The notes beneath the pieces are model-generated. The model saw only the letters and a program-made list of their open reading frames with translations, was not told the DNA's origin and did not search any database. This document shows positions 12,881 through 25,108 of a stretch of DNA of 64,000 nucleotides, piece after piece. Each line of letters opens with the position of its first letter. Position 1 is the stretch's first letter. A program made the position numbers and the translations under genes. The stretch spans positions 38,611,551 through 38,675,550 of the forward strand of contig OX123186.2 of the NCBI GenBank assembly GCA_944739405.2. Direction: 5' to 3'. The stretch is from Euclidia mi (lineage: Eukaryota > Arthropoda > Insecta > Lepidoptera > Erebidae).

Positions 12881-13135
12881 TTAGCACAATGTTTATTACT
12901 TTGATTTTACATTACAGACATATGTCAGTTATGTCACTTGTACTTCTATCTGTCACAAATGCCAATTTGAATCTTAAGTTTTTTATCCTCAGACTGGTAT
13001 TCATTTTTCAAAATCACCTAGTCTAACTGAGTCTTAAACATGCTCTTTTTGTTGTTTCGTTTTTATCTTTTTTTTCTGACTCTTGTTCCTTGCTATTCTT
13101 TTTTTAAAGCTGTGTGATGTTTTTATTATTCATAA
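12881..13135. other. Spacer
   Basis: T-rich spacer between the I-type LINE 5' end and the solo-LTR candidate; nothing recognised. Confidence 0.4.
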
Positions 13136-13486
13136 TGTAACACGCAACTGGGGCGGGTGGACATTTAGATTTTAGACGCCCTGCAACGGACTATAAATAC
13201 TCAAGCGCTGGCTGCGCCCGCTCTCTTTTGGCTGCCTTCAGACGAGCTAAGTGACCACCCTTCCTGACGACCACCGGGCAGGCGGACCCTCAACAAATCC
13301 CTTACCATCGCCGAATCACGCGACCCTGTTTATATCTTTTCGAATAACATTTTTTTAGTAATTTTTTCGTTAGTGAAACGCTTGCTAAATGATGTTTAGA
13401 TTTACTTGAAGAATGAAATCAATTTTTATTGTAACATTTAACCACGTTTCTCATTTAAACACACCCTAAGTAGGGATAACGTTACA
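13136..13486 (+). repeat. Solo LTR candidate
   Basis: A 351-bp block starting TGTAAC and ending GTTACA, the inverted TG...CA ends of LTRs. A TATA box (CTATAAATACTC near 13190) lies about 55 bp from the left end, and a GC-rich stretch lies just after it, as in retrotransposon LTR promoters. The bases beside it give no matching 4-5 bp TSD, and no primer-binding site or polypurine tract is adjacent, so it would be a solo LTR with eroded flanks. It could instead belong to the 5' region of the LINE that follows. Confidence 0.45.
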
Positions 13487-13599
13487 AGACAGCTTAATAA
13501 TATATTTGTATTTATATAATATACTTTTATATATATTAGATATAGTTAATTAATTTATATATATATTAGCCATACGACATATATGCTAGCTTCAAATAG

Positions 13600-15563
13600 T
13601 GACAATGACAGCTTTGTAACTGCTAGCAGTCTCAATGACAGTTTAACTAGTTTGCCTTCACTTGCAGAGGTTCTGCAGTCTCAGTTTTCTGGCATCGCAG
13701 GGACCTTTAATGTGGACTACATTATAAATGCCCAAAGTATTCCTGCTCATTTCCCTGATATGCTGACAACCTTTGACAGTAAGAACATACATGCTATTCT
13801 CGTTTCAGAGTCATGGCTTAAACTATGTCTGCCATTAACTTCCTGTATTCTCTTCCGGGGTTCCACCTAATTAGAAATGATCGTGCGGTTGGCGGTGGTG
13901 GCGGTGTTGCTATATTACATGTTCAAATTCCATACCGTATTGTAAGCAGCTTATCACAACCACCGCCCGTTAATGCAGGCGAGCATCTCTTCTTAGAAGT
14001 GGACCTAAATCATTCTAAAGTTCTTCTAGGTGTTTATTATTCGCCTCCGTAACGTATAATTTTTTCTCTTCTTTTATACTATAACATCCTAGAAACTTTA
14101 GTACCTTCTTACACTACTACACTATCATAATGGGTGATTTTAATACCTGCCTCTTAAAACAAGACAATCGTTCGGCCACATTTAAGCGTATTTTAAATTC
14201 TAGTAATTTATCTATTCTTCCCCTTAATGCTACACATCATTTTCCAAACTCTGTACCTTCTCTTCTCCATCTCATTATCACTTCTTCCCCTACTTTTGTT
14301 TCCAAGCATGGTCAGTGCTCTGCAGATGCTTTCTCCTACCATGATTTAATATATATTTCCTATTAAATACGCCCACCAAAGGCAAAACCGAGAACTATTA
14401 TGCAGCGCAATTTCGGGGGTATGGATCGGTTGAAACTCTGCGCAGATGCCCGTAGAATTGAATGGTCTCCTATATTCTCATCAGACTGTGTAAATGACTC
14501 AGTACAAATATTAACTCAGCTGCAGCACACACCAATCCGTGCCATTAAATTAAAACATCTACCTGCACCTTGGCTCACTAATGAAATCAAAATATTTATG
14601 TCTATGAAAGCTGCTGCCAAGGCGAAATATAAATGTCGTCCAACCCCTGTGAATTTGGAAAAATACATTAGTGCCTGGAATCTCTGCAATAAGGTGTTTA
14701 GGAAAGCACAGCGCCACCATATTCACAACTCGGTTGAAAATGGAGATCCAGTAAAAATCTCGAAATTTCTGATAACCTTGGGGTTGGCAAATCACGCAAT
14801 GACACAGTCCCCAAAGATATAAATATAGATTCACTTAACGCACATTTTACTGCTTCGTCCAACTTTGATGGGACAACAAAAACAAACCCTTTACAAGATC
14901 TTTCACGTATCCCATTTCCCAAATATTCCCCTTTTGTTTTCGAGCAATTTTCCGGTTGTGATGTTAAAAAGAGCACAATTTCGATCTCATCCAATGCTGT
15001 TGGCAATGACTGTATCAGTCGAAACATGATCCTACCTATCCTAGATGAAATCCTTTCTGTCCTTTGTCAAATCCTGAACTACTCTGTTACTAGCGGTGTC
15101 TTTCCATGAGCATGGAAAGATGCCCAAGTAGTTCCGATACCTAACTGTTCCTTTATTAACTTCCGTCCAATATCCATACTACCCTTCCTTTTCAAAGTCC
15201 TTGAGCTTCTTGTACACGCACAACTCTCTTCTTTTCTTTCCAAGAATGCTCTCCTGAATCCTTTCCAATCCGGTTTTCGCCCTGGACAGTACCACCAAAG
15301 CATTGGTTCATATTACTGATGAGATAAGGCTGGGCATGGATGGTGGAAAACTCACGCTTCTCTCCTTACTTGATTTTAGTAACGCATTTAACACTGTGGA
15401 TTTCCACATCCTACTTTCCATACTCCGCTCTATTAACATATCTCCAACGGTAATTGACTGGTTTCGTAGTTATCTGTTTTGACGCCGACAGCGTATACGC
15501 GTTGATGAGTTGTACTCCTCATAGTGTAATACATCTGCCGGTGTACCGCAGGGTGGAGTGCTA
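13600..15563 (+). pseudogene. Kiri/CR1-like LINE ORF2: endonuclease and partial RT, broken
   Basis: Remnant of a LINE ORF2. The endonuclease reads YIINAQSIPAHFPDML (13720), LVSESWLK (13800), GGGGGVAILH (13888), VLLGVYYSPP (14025) and MGDFNTCLLKQDN (14130), then SYHDLIY. RT motifs follow after frame changes: FRPISILPFLFKVLE near 15163, FQSGFRPG near 15265, then LLSLLDFSNAFNTVDF near 15365 and GVPQGGVL near 15541. At least five frameshifts or stops occur. It ends abruptly after the GVPQGGVL box, before YADD, exactly where the MITE begins. LINEs normally lose their 5' part, so this 3' loss suggests a later deletion. The Kiri assignment is tentative. Confidence 0.65.
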
Positions 15564-16255
15564 TAACCGCTTGACCGCTAGCGCCAATTCGCCGAATTCA
15601 CTTGACCACTCACGTTCTAAACAAAATGTCGCACCGCCGCTCGCCAGATGGGCGCGCTAACATTTATTGTTGATAAGTCGGTAACATGAGTAAGTTGAAG
15701 TGATGTTTTTCTTCAACCTTATAAATGACTCTTTCAAGTCGTATGAATTCTTTGTTGATGTTTACTTTCTAATTTATTATACTTAGCAGCGAACATTGAC
15801 AATCGTTGAAAAAAACACTTTGTGAATTTTAAACAAGATTATTTTAAAAAGTAAATCGATGACATACATATTTTATGAGTTTTCACTGTAGAAGGATTCT
15901 ATCTACACCGAATTAAATAAAAAAAAAAACATGTATCATAGTCTACAAATATTTAATTACACGCATACGATAAGCACGTAATCACGGAGCGCGCGAAACA
16001 AAGAGTGGCATTTGACATTATTTTTTCGTTCCGGGTTAACGATTTTAAGATTCGCTTCGTATTTTTAGCATGAAGAAATGTTCAATGATTTGAATAGAAT
16101 AGAGAAAAAGAATTTAAAACATTACGTAATAGAAAGAAACAGTAAATTCAGACCGAGTATAGCGCTGTAACCAAAAAGGGAAAATAGTCACTTGTGCGCG
16201 GTCTACGGCATTTCGAAAAAGGGAAAATAGTCACTTGTGCGCGGTCAAGCGGTTA
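15564..16255. mobile_element. MITE with 15-bp inverted ends
   Basis: Perfect 15-bp terminal inverted repeats: TAACCGCTTGACCGC at 15564-15578 and its reverse complement at 16241-16255. If the element proper begins at CCGC, the flanks are ATAA on the left and TTAA on the right, close to the TTAA target of piggyBac-type transposons; a TA target is equally possible. The interior has no coding capacity, and near the right end a 31-bp unit is tandemly repeated (16173-16203 and 16216-16246). Confidence 0.68.
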
Positions 16256-16309
16256 AAAATTACTTTTCGCAATTTTCATATATTATATCTCCAAAAACTT
16301 ACTAACCTA

Positions 16310-16840
16310 CTGTAACGGTATTGTTTTTCTCATGTTATACAGTGGTTCCCGCGTTTTCTTTTTATAAATTTCAAATGGGCCCTGCTGATCGAGGTGCGAT
16401 GCGCGTGATCTTGTGTATTGTACGCAAGTTGAGACCTTGAGGCGGTAAACCTAACTATAATTGTTATCAATTATGAAATTTTAAGGTATTTATCAATCCT
16501 TTTCTTATATCACTTGGACGCAACTTTGACTAACTTTGATAGAACCTTGTTAATATAAATTTTGTAGGATTTTAATTATAATTTGCTTAACCTTAAAATA
16601 ACCTAAGCAACATTAATACACACTTAATTAATTTACTTGTTTTGTAGTTAGACTTGTTAAAACTTTCTTTTGCTTGTTTCAATGTAAACTATTAAACCAT
16701 TATTGTTGTGAACATGCTGCTGACCCAATAAAATTGTGTTTAGTTATAACATCTCGGCTTCGGGTCATACTCTCATACTGACACTATCTGGCAAGTTTTA
16801 TTTGTAATTTAGCTACGGATTGCTTCTGGCGCCCGAGTAA
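16310..16840 (+). repeat. Possible decayed LTR with primer-binding-like site
   Basis: Starts with TGTAACGG near 16313, holds AATAAA near 16727, and is followed at 16827-16836 by TGGCGCCCGA, which resembles retrotransposon primer-binding sites. The inferred LTR end lacks a clear CA, and no gag or pol follows, so this is only a hint. Confidence 0.22.
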
Positions 16841-18110
16841 TTATAACTTTTAACATAACGATTAGTAATTATTATTTCGATGCGATTCTTTGATTTTTGG
16901 AACTCCTAACTGGTTCAATTGTATTTGGCCACTGTTGGCACTGAATTTTTTACTTATTAGGAAATAAAACGCATATTGAATTCCAGTAATTGGTTTTATT
17001 TGCATTATTAGTACGTGTCATTTACACTATCACCTCATTTTTTATTTTATTTTTTGTATTACAAAGTCTAACTTTACTTTCAGTAGCATAATTAAATTAT
17101 CTAATGGACGCCAAAGCATTTTTGTATTGCAGTGTTTGAAAATACGGCTGTCAAAATTTGTTTTTTTTTATTTTTGTTAGTAAGTAAATATTTAAGTAGA
17201 TTTTTCTATCTAATCCGTATACAAGCATAGGATCCCTATATGGAATCGAAAGATACTGACACGTCACGAAATTTCACTTGACAACATTTCAGTGGGTAAG
17301 AAAACATACTAAACACCGCCGTTTGTATTTCAAGAAACATTTTAGTAATTTTAGGCTGTAATCTGATATGACATGTCGCCAACCTTATCTCATCTGCAAC
17401 CCATATGAGTAACTGTAATATTCATATTGGTACGTATTATCAAACCTTGTATTCAGCGTTTACAATCGCTCCACATGCTCCCGGGTATCCGGTACATTCT
17501 CAAGGAAACAAAACGGTTCTAGAGCCGGATGTGCCGTGATAAGGAAACCGAATGACGATCCCTGGCTAACGAACAACTAGTTACGACCGTCCAAAAACAC
17601 TTGACCTTCTCCCAGCCACACAGATGCTGCATAATTTGCTGTTTATCAAGGGCTAAGGGGGGCGGGGTAGCTCAATGTGAACTGGTGAGTTCTCTCTACA
17701 TGCTAATATAGTGTAGACGTGGCAAAGTGACGTGAAAGCAAACTTCCTTTGATACTTCATTCCCTTAAGAGTACAAAGCTCTATAATGTAAAAGTTATTC
17801 GAGAGTTAGAATATTTTATGAAAATAAAACACCATGTGAAGTGATAATGGAAAACTTTAGCGTAACTTTGGTGCAATAAAGACGTCTGTAATTGACAATT
17901 TTATTACTATTTGGTAAAAGTCTAAGCCATAATACTTAATAGGCAAATCGAAAAACGAACGATATGGCTTGGTGCATGTGATAAAGGGTGGTTTTTATTG
18001 TATTAAAATGCTTCATATTTTTGTATCCATACCCTATTTGTTTTTACAGACATTTGTTTGCTTTTTTAAATAAAATGTAGCTCTATTTATCTAGTTTTAG
18101 ACATAAAATA
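16841..18110. other. No gene recognised
   Basis: AT-rich, with no coding motif, SINE head or inverted-repeat element visible. Confidence 0.4.
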
Positions 18111-18166
18111 CTTTTTTTTATGGAATAGGGGGCAAACGAGCAGACGGATCGCCTGATGTTAAGCTA

Positions 18167-19477
18167 TTACCGCCGCCCATGGACACCCGCAACACCAGAG
18201 GAGTCACAAGTGCGTTGCCGGCCTTTTAAAAAGGAATACGCTCTTTTTTTGAAGGTTTGAAGGTCGTATTGGTTCGGAAAAACCGCAGGTGAGAGATCAT
18301 TCCACAGTTTAGAGGTGCGAGGCAGAAAGTTTCTAGAGAAACGCACCGTTGTGGATTGCCAACCATCTAAATGATGGGGATGGAAATGCTGTCGCGTAGA
18401 ACGATGGCGGAAAGAGGCGGCAGGGATTAATCCGAACAATTCCTCGGAGCACTCCCCATAGTAGAAGCGATAAAAGATGCATAGCGAGGCTATATCTCTA
18501 GGCAGCGCCAAGGGGTCTAACCGATTGCAAATATCTTGGCAGTCGACAGTTCGAGCGGCTCTCCGTTGGATGCGGTCTAGAGGGAGAAGCTGGTACTGGG
18601 GTGCCCCTGCCCAAAGATGAGAACAGTATTCCATATGCGGCCGGACCTGCGCCTTATAAAGGAGCAAGCGGTGGGCCAGAGTGAAATACCGTCTCGATCT
18701 ATTTAGCACGCCTAGCTTCTTCGAGGCTAACTTAGCCTTACCCTCTAAGTGACCGCGGAACTGGACTTCGCTCGATATGTCGACACCAAGTATTCCAATA
18801 CTGGAGGAGGCAGTCAAGGGGGTGCTCTCAAAACGAGGACATACGACCATCGGCAGTTTTTTTGCGGTGAAAACGCAGACTTGCGTCTTTGTGGGGTTAA
18901 ATTCTACCAAATTAAGTCTTCCCCAATCTGAGACCATCTCCAAGGAGGTCTCAATTTCAGACACAAGCTTATGTCGGCTCTCGATGACTTTTTCCCGAGA
19001 AATGTTGGCGTGGCCGGTATATAAAGCATCACCTGTGCTGTCATCTGCATAACAATGAATGCCGCTATCTAGCAACATATCATTGATATGCAGGAGGAAC
19101 AGAGTAGGCGATAGCACGCAGCCTTGAGGAACACCAGCATTTACAGACAAGGCATCAGAGCATTCACCGTCAACTACGACCTTTATGCTTCTGTCTGTAA
19201 GAAAGCTGGTGACCCATTCGCATAATTTCTCGGGCAGCCCATAGGAAGGGAGCTTCGAAAGAAGCGCTTTGTGCCAGACCCGATCGAAGGCCTTCGCTAT
19301 GTCCAAACTGACCGCCAAAGCCTCCCCCTTTGTCTCGATCGCCTGTGCCCAACGATGTGTCAGGTATACTAGAAGATCACCAGCCGACCGACCCTTACGA
19401 AAGCCGTATTGCTGGTCACTAAGCAGCTGATTATCCTCTAGAAACTGAAGGAGCTGGCAGTTAATAATGAACTCCAT
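18167..19477 (-). pseudogene. CR1/Zenon-like reverse transcriptase, C-terminal part open
   Basis: The long open part (436 codons) of the CR1-type ORF2. Motifs in order: SDQQYGFRKGRSAGDLLVYL (residues about 20-39), VSLDIAKAFDRVWH (57-70), NAGVPQGCVLSPTLFLLHIND (113-133), CYADDSTGDALY (142-153), then the thumb and the C-terminal region with YCSHLWAGAPQYQL and RRAARTV. It ends SSGVAGVHGRR, which I recognise as the usual C-terminus of this family. The listed ATG is internal to the RT; the true N-terminus lies upstream in other frames, so despite an intact palm this cannot be expressed as a full ORF2. Confidence 0.78.
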
Positions 19478-20690
19478 TATCTTCGAGAAGAGGATATGGG
19501 TCTGCAGTTGGACGGATTAGAGCGATCGCCTTTTTTAGGGATCGGGTGGACCAATGCTGTCTTCCACGATGTTGGGACTACGCCAAATGAGTAGGAGAGA
19601 CGAAAAAGTCGTGTCAAAACTGGTGCCAACTCTGGAACGCAGATCTTCAACACAATAGGGGAATTCCATCAGGCCCACTCGACTTATGGATATCGAGGGA
19701 CAGAAGTGCCATACGGACTGCGCGTTGGTGGAACCGAATATCCGGCATACAGCCCTTCAACAGTGGTATAGTAGGCGGTTCCTGTCCCCCGTCATCCAAG
19801 GTCGAGTTGGACGCAAAGAGTTTGCCCAGAAGATCGGCTTTCTGCTTTGCGTCGTCGGGCCAAGGAGTCATTTCCCATGTGTAGCGGTGGAAAGGATGGC
19901 TTACAGAAGTTCCCTTCGATAGCTTTGGCAAGAGACCAGAATGCGCGAGTTCCCGATGGAAGGCGCTCAAGCCTCTGGCCGATTCTACCGATGTGCTTCG
20001 TCTTCGCACTAGCAATGTCTCTTTTGAAGGACCTGGAGGCAAAGTTATACTCCTTTTTTAATGCGCTGGTATTTTCATCCCCCGCCGCCACCGCAACAGC
20101 CCAGGCTTGGTAAGCTTCCTGCTTCCTGCGAGAAGCCTTTTTGGAAGATGAACCAAACCAAGGTCGAAATTTGCCACCAATGGGGACCACAGAGGATGGA
20201 ATGAAAAGTTCCATACCCTGTAGCACCACATCAGCAACAGAATCAGCAGCGGCGTTGGGATCATCCGGCGAGAAGCATATTTGTCCCCAAGGATAACGCA
20301 ACGAAGTTCCGCATCCCATCCCAATCTGCTGACTTGTAGTGCCACACACGGCGACTGCGTGTAGCCCGCGATCGCAGCGAGCACGTGAGAGGCACCACAC
20401 TCCGTACAAGTAAGTGGTCTGAGGAGCCAAGTGGGTTGTAGGTTGGTGTGTAATCCCCTGATATTGCAGAAGTCCACGGCCAGTGTGGCAGGAGGTGCCA
20501 GGATATTTTTGCTCCTTTTTAGGGACTTTTCGAGCGCAGTTTTGCCCCCCCTCAGAGTACGAGGGGCGGCCTGGGCGTCCACGCTTAGATGCGTTGTGTC
20601 CTGAACACGTCCAGAGAGGGATTCTCCAACGCTAGCGCAGTTGGTACCCTCCTGGGGTAGCAAAAAGTTTTTCAACTGCACCATCATAGC
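19478..20690 (-). pseudogene. CR1/Zenon-like ORF2 N-terminal region, EN deleted
   Basis: On the minus strand the frame opens near 20687 with a short ORF start (QLKNFLLPQEGTNCASVGES), reaches the endonuclease opening VDFCNIRGLHTNLQP near 20475, then jumps to the C-terminal edge of the endonuclease (WHYKSADWDGM-like text near 20310). The central catalytic part (E, D-N and most of the fold) is missing. Linker text follows across frames: SLGTNMLLAG-type, VADVVLQGMELFIPSSVVPIGG (20240), FRPWFGSSSKKASRRKQEAYQAW (20165), FWSLAKAIEGNFCKPSFPPL (19930), SSGPDGIPLLC (19665). Several frameshifts separate these blocks. Confidence 0.62.
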
Positions 20691-21100
20691 CCCCCTATGA
20701 TATAGTTAGTTTAGGGGATAGATCGTTTGGGGGATTAGACCTCCGGTATCCTCACTCACTCGGCGAAACACAACGCAAGCGTTGTTTCACGCCGGTATTC
20801 TGTGAGGCCGTGGTATCACTCCGGAAGCATGGCTCTCCCACGGTTATACTAATTCTGATTCTCTTTTAAGTTAGACTAAAGGCCTACATCGGTGGTTTAA
20901 TTATAATGAATCTTACTGCTGATTGAGGTTGTAAATATTATGAAGATTATATTCTTGTAAATTGTAAAATCTTTAGTATTTATGTTTAGTTCTTAATAGT
21001 GCAAACCTAATACCACTTGCTCGGGTAGTATAATAGTAGTGTATTTAAATATATCATACTTTGCATGTTAATGTCACGAATGCTATACTGCCGCCCATAC

Positions 21101-22950
21101 GATAATCACAGTAAGTCACATTTTTGTCGATATTGAGCTAAGTACATATTCAGAAAGTAGAGATCAAGATCTACAATGTTGTATATTCAGAATTTGAAAA
21201 TGTAGCTTACATCAAGAAATAAGATTAAGCATAGTTACAGTAAGACACGATAGGCGCCAAGGTACACTTATTATGAATGCAGTATGGACACATACGGTTG
21301 ATTTTTGCATAAAGTTAAATCAATTTACCTAGGTTTTACTACAGTAAGCAATCTTACTATAAATATTATAAAGTTACGATTTTATTACACCAAGTACGAC
21401 TTAAACATATTAACAGTAAGTGGCACTTGGCGTTACTATATTAAGTAATTGTAATAAAACATACTATTGCGTTACCTTAGCATAACAACAGCAAGTGGAA
21501 CTTACTGTGATTATGTTTAGGAATACCTCATATTATGTGTAAACTTGTCTAAAACAAATAAGGTAAGTGCATTACTTACTGTATATATTTTAAGATTTTT
21601 AAGGCGTTTTGTTCTAACCTCAGGCACTAGCTGTTGATAATAATATTTAATTTATTTTTCGGTATTCGGGATTTTAAACTTTCGACCAAACAACCATTCG
21701 GCGTTTGAATAATCGGAATTTTGTCCATCGATGTTTTAAAATTCGGTCTTTTAAAATTCGGGATTTTCATACGTACCCATTTAAATATTATGTCTAATTG
21801 TTATTATGGCAATTAAAAATATGAAAAACAATACGTATGGCCTCTAAGTTTCGGGCAATTAATAGTATGTCATGTTTTTTTAATGCAAACAAAACATTCG
21901 GGCAAATGAAATTCGGGTACCTAAATGAAATTCGGGAATATGAGATTATGGTATATAATCTTCGGGTAAACAATAGACAACCCTTAAACTTTCTTATTGT
22001 AACTTTGGAAAATATATTTGTAAGTCTACATTTTACTAGTAATTTAAAACACTTTTAATATTTTTAAACTTCTACAAATAGGTTATGAAACTAATTAAAT
22101 GAATGATAGGACTGATGAAGAATAATTTGTAAGACTGATTTGTTTTAGTTAGTGTAACTAAGGTCTCATAACTTATATAAAGATTTTAATATTTTTTTCT
22201 CGTTCTTGTCTTTTTATGTTTTTTATTGTGTACAAAGAAGAACAACTAATAGTTTAATAAGAGTTTTATGGAAAAACTATAACGTGTTATGTTTTAGAGA
22301 TAGTGCTTAGTTTGTTTAATATTGTTTGTAACCTTTGGTTACGTTAAGCCATTTTTAATGCTATAAATAATTAAATAATAGAACTGATTTTAAAATTTTC
22401 TAGTTTCACAAAGTTATTTGTACTTGTTTTAATAAATTGTGATTTCATAACATCAAATATGTTTCATTTTCTTACAAAACATTAAGAAAATGTAAGTAAA
22501 GTTGGTGTCGGTGCTTTATGAGGGATGCTGTAATTTTACATATTTCATCTAGCTATAATTACAGTAAGTGCCTAAGTTACTGTAAGCAAAAAATATCATA
22601 TTTGTTATTCTATTTAAACATTTATCTTATTTCATAATCATTGTTACAGTATGTACCTACAACTAAAGATAGTTATTGTAAGTCACACACTTACTGTAGT
22701 AATAATAAGAAAATGTTTTTATTTATTTTCTTCATTACTTAACATTAATATATTTTTAAGATTTACAACACATTTATTACATTTAATTAAAAAATAAAAT
22801 AGAACACCTATAAAACATGCCTATATTTACGTTATACATTTGTAAGAACTTAGATTTTATCTATATTAAGTCAGAGATGCTAAAAATAAAGAAAAAAACT
22901 TTAAGCGCGTTTTTCTCTAAACTGTCTTCAAGGCACTTACTGTGTTTATC
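21101..22950. repeat. Element-like block with repeated ACAGTAAGT motifs
   Basis: The 9-mer ACAGTAAGT, its reverse complement or a one-base variant occurs about ten times: 21108, 21237, 21341, 21413, 21488, 21500, 21574, 22561, 22646, 22689 and 22935. The outermost copies face each other as near-inverted ends, GATAATCACAGTAAGT at 21101 and, on the other strand, GATAAACACAGTAAGT ending at 22950. No coding capacity. This looks like a non-autonomous DNA transposon with subterminal repeats, but no TSD is evident and the type is unknown. Confidence 0.4.
21658..21966. repeat. Cluster of TTCGG(G) motifs
   Basis: About ten copies of TTCGG or TTCGGG, mostly preceded by A or AA and in the same orientation, fall within about 310 bp of AT-rich DNA (for example 21665, 21697, 21742, 21757, 21850, 21897, 21912, 21931, 21961). 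It lies inside the larger block of ACAGTAAGT motifs and may be a nested element. Confidence 0.45.
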
Positions 22951-24165
22951 ACAAGCACAGCAGTGTAACTTTCCACAATGTCATTGAACCCACAACATGC
23001 AAGTAAAATTTTATCTTAAGATCTTATAGCTACGAGTATCTATGTATTAACTAGATAGAATAATTTAATATCCTTGTCCAAGTCAAGCGTTTGTGACTTA
23101 AAAATAAAGATTACACGGGATAAAAAGACTTTTGATAAAAAAGCCCGCTTTAGAAATAGTATTTGTATGCGAATTTGGCATCTAAACTTTGTGAGATAAG
23201 GTCGACTTTGATGAGTGTCTATCATTAAGTAGTTTGCATACGGATGCAGTTCATTACACGTAAGTACTGTGTAATGAAAATGGAATCCCTTGAGGAAAGA
23301 AACTGGAAAGTAGCGTAATTAATCTGTAATTACCGAGCTGTATTGTGTTGGGGTTTATATTTCATGCCCTTACAACATTGATGTGTATAACTTTAGAAGA
23401 CTTTTAAAGCAATCTAATAAAAAAATCAGAAGAAGGAGATTTTATTTTTTAATCCTTGTGTCTCGTGCCTGTAAACTCAAAATTAGATAATGAAAATAGA
23501 GAGCAATCGACTTACAGTGAAACTGCGAGGGTTACTAAGACTGGTTTATAAGCACTTGTTACTTGTGATTAAAAGATATTATAATATAGTCTACTAATAC
23601 TACTAATGGTCATTTTATTATGAAATAATGAAGAATCTGTTCTAAAATATTACCTATCTAGTTGTTCCAAACATTGAGTTTTAATAATAATTGTTCAGGA
23701 AATGATGCCTTGGATTCCTGCTTTAACACTTTTCTTTTAACGGAAAGGATTAGACAGGTGATGCAGTTGTGGGCATGAGGAAAAGATTAAAAATCGATAT
23801 TCGTCAATCATAGTACCTATGTTGCTAGTTAGTGAGGACTTCTTAACTTCTTGGTAACTGTCCCCAATATCTCTCTTATTAGAGATTTTTGTGACAATGA
23901 AAGTTATTATATTTATTTTAAAATCATTTTCTATGCACAACAAGTAATAACAATATTAATATGTAATACATAAATATAATACCACCACAGTAAAAGGTAA
24001 AGAAAAAAACAAATCGGCTTATAAATTAAGATGACAAAGAATTGGTCGCAGCTGTTTGTAAAAATTGTGAACGTTGAGCAGAGGCTTATAAGGTGATTGT
24101 TTATCTATAAATTTCAATTTGTAATAAAATGTTAAAAGAATCTTTAGAAATAAAGAAAGTAATCT
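22951..24165. other. No gene recognised
   Basis: AT-rich DNA with a few short open frames lacking any recognisable motif. Confidence 0.4.
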
Positions 24166-24285
24166 AATCTTTGTAGACTCACGCCTCTATCCCCGAAGGG
24201 GTAGGCAGAGGTGTAATATTACACCCACATTTCGGCCTGAAGTTTTTTAGGTCCCACGTAATAGGGGGGCGAGCCTATCTAATCA
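24166..24285 (-). repeat. SINE 3'-part fragment
   Basis: The plus strand reads 'gactcacgcctctatccccgaaggggtaggcagaggtgtaa' then 'gtcccacgtaatagggggg', the reverse complement of the 3' half of a lepidopteran SINE that also occurs at 31385-31655 and 32078-32190 in this window. The tRNA-like head is missing. Confidence 0.6.
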
Positions 24286-25105
24286 GCTAAGAAATGATTT
24301 TGAGAATAGAATTAGATAAATATATCTGTATACTATTTCTTGAGCTAAAGTTCGCTTGTAATAAACACCAGCTGCTTTTATCCATACTAGTATAAGCAAA
24401 AATCAAAAATGCCTTGATTGCTCTTGATTTTTTAAATTTTATCTTTTGTGGCGCAAATTAGGGGAGGTTTTTGACTATGGACTGCAAAAATATGAATAAT
24501 AAGAATCTAGCGGGTATACCCTATCTTCACTAAATTGGCATATGTTTGTTTGGTCACAGCAAATAGAATTACTATTACATTTTTTACTGGACAGCTTCCT
24601 TTTTCGTAAGTACCTAAAATCTCTTTAAATATATCTTTATGCTTGTATCTCAGGTTTTTTGTCAAGAGCACGTGGGAATATCCTAATGGTAATCCATTAG
24701 GCTCATAATACCCTAAATAATTTCTAGCAATCTCCATAAAGAAAGTTATATTGGAAAAGCTTATTTTTTGCAAAATAGAGCAATCCTTTAGTGAAAAATA
24801 TGTGTGTATTTGTTATTAATATATAGGAATATATAATTACTTCTAGATAAATAAATAAGCTAACCCCTTAAAGTTGCAGGTGAGTGCGGTTGAATATATA
24901 TTATATAATGTACGTAACATAAAAAACGTACGTAACATAAACAGCCAGAAGAACCACCTACCTCACACATCTCGGATGGCATCGCAGCTTCAAACGTGAG
25001 CGTAGATAGTTCATCTAAACTTTGTATCCGATTGGCATCATAAAGGTTCTGTATAATTTGGAAAAGGATGACTGAGTGTAATTTGACCCAGGCTATTATG
25101 ACATA
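24286..25105. other. No gene recognised
   Basis: AT-rich, no motif recognised. A short frame at 24507-24773 has no family match that I can see. Confidence 0.35.
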
Positions 25106-25108
25106 CAA

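Larger units (their letters stand above)
18112..20862 (-). mobile_element. CR1/Zenon-like LINE, internally deleted
   Basis: A minus-strand LINE of about 2.75 kb. The 3' end reads into 'catcaggcgatccgtctgctc' and finishes in an A-rich tail (T run 18112-18119 on the plus strand). The 5' end (20862-20690) carries the untranslated leader text common to this lepidopteran family ('gtgataccacggcctcac', 'gaaacaacgcttgcgttg'). ORF2 has lost most of its endonuclease and is frameshifted between the linker and the RT. Full-length relatives are larger, so this copy is a deletion derivative. Confidence 0.72.

Noticed and set aside
16820..16845. LTR retrotransposon internal region after TGGCGCCCGA
   Set aside because: No gag or pol text follows; kept only as a low-confidence LTR hint.
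20690..20862. HDV-like ribozyme in the CR1-like leader
   Set aside because: A CCGTGG/CCACGG pairing exists near the 5' end, but the remaining helices and catalytic segment do not fall in HDV order.
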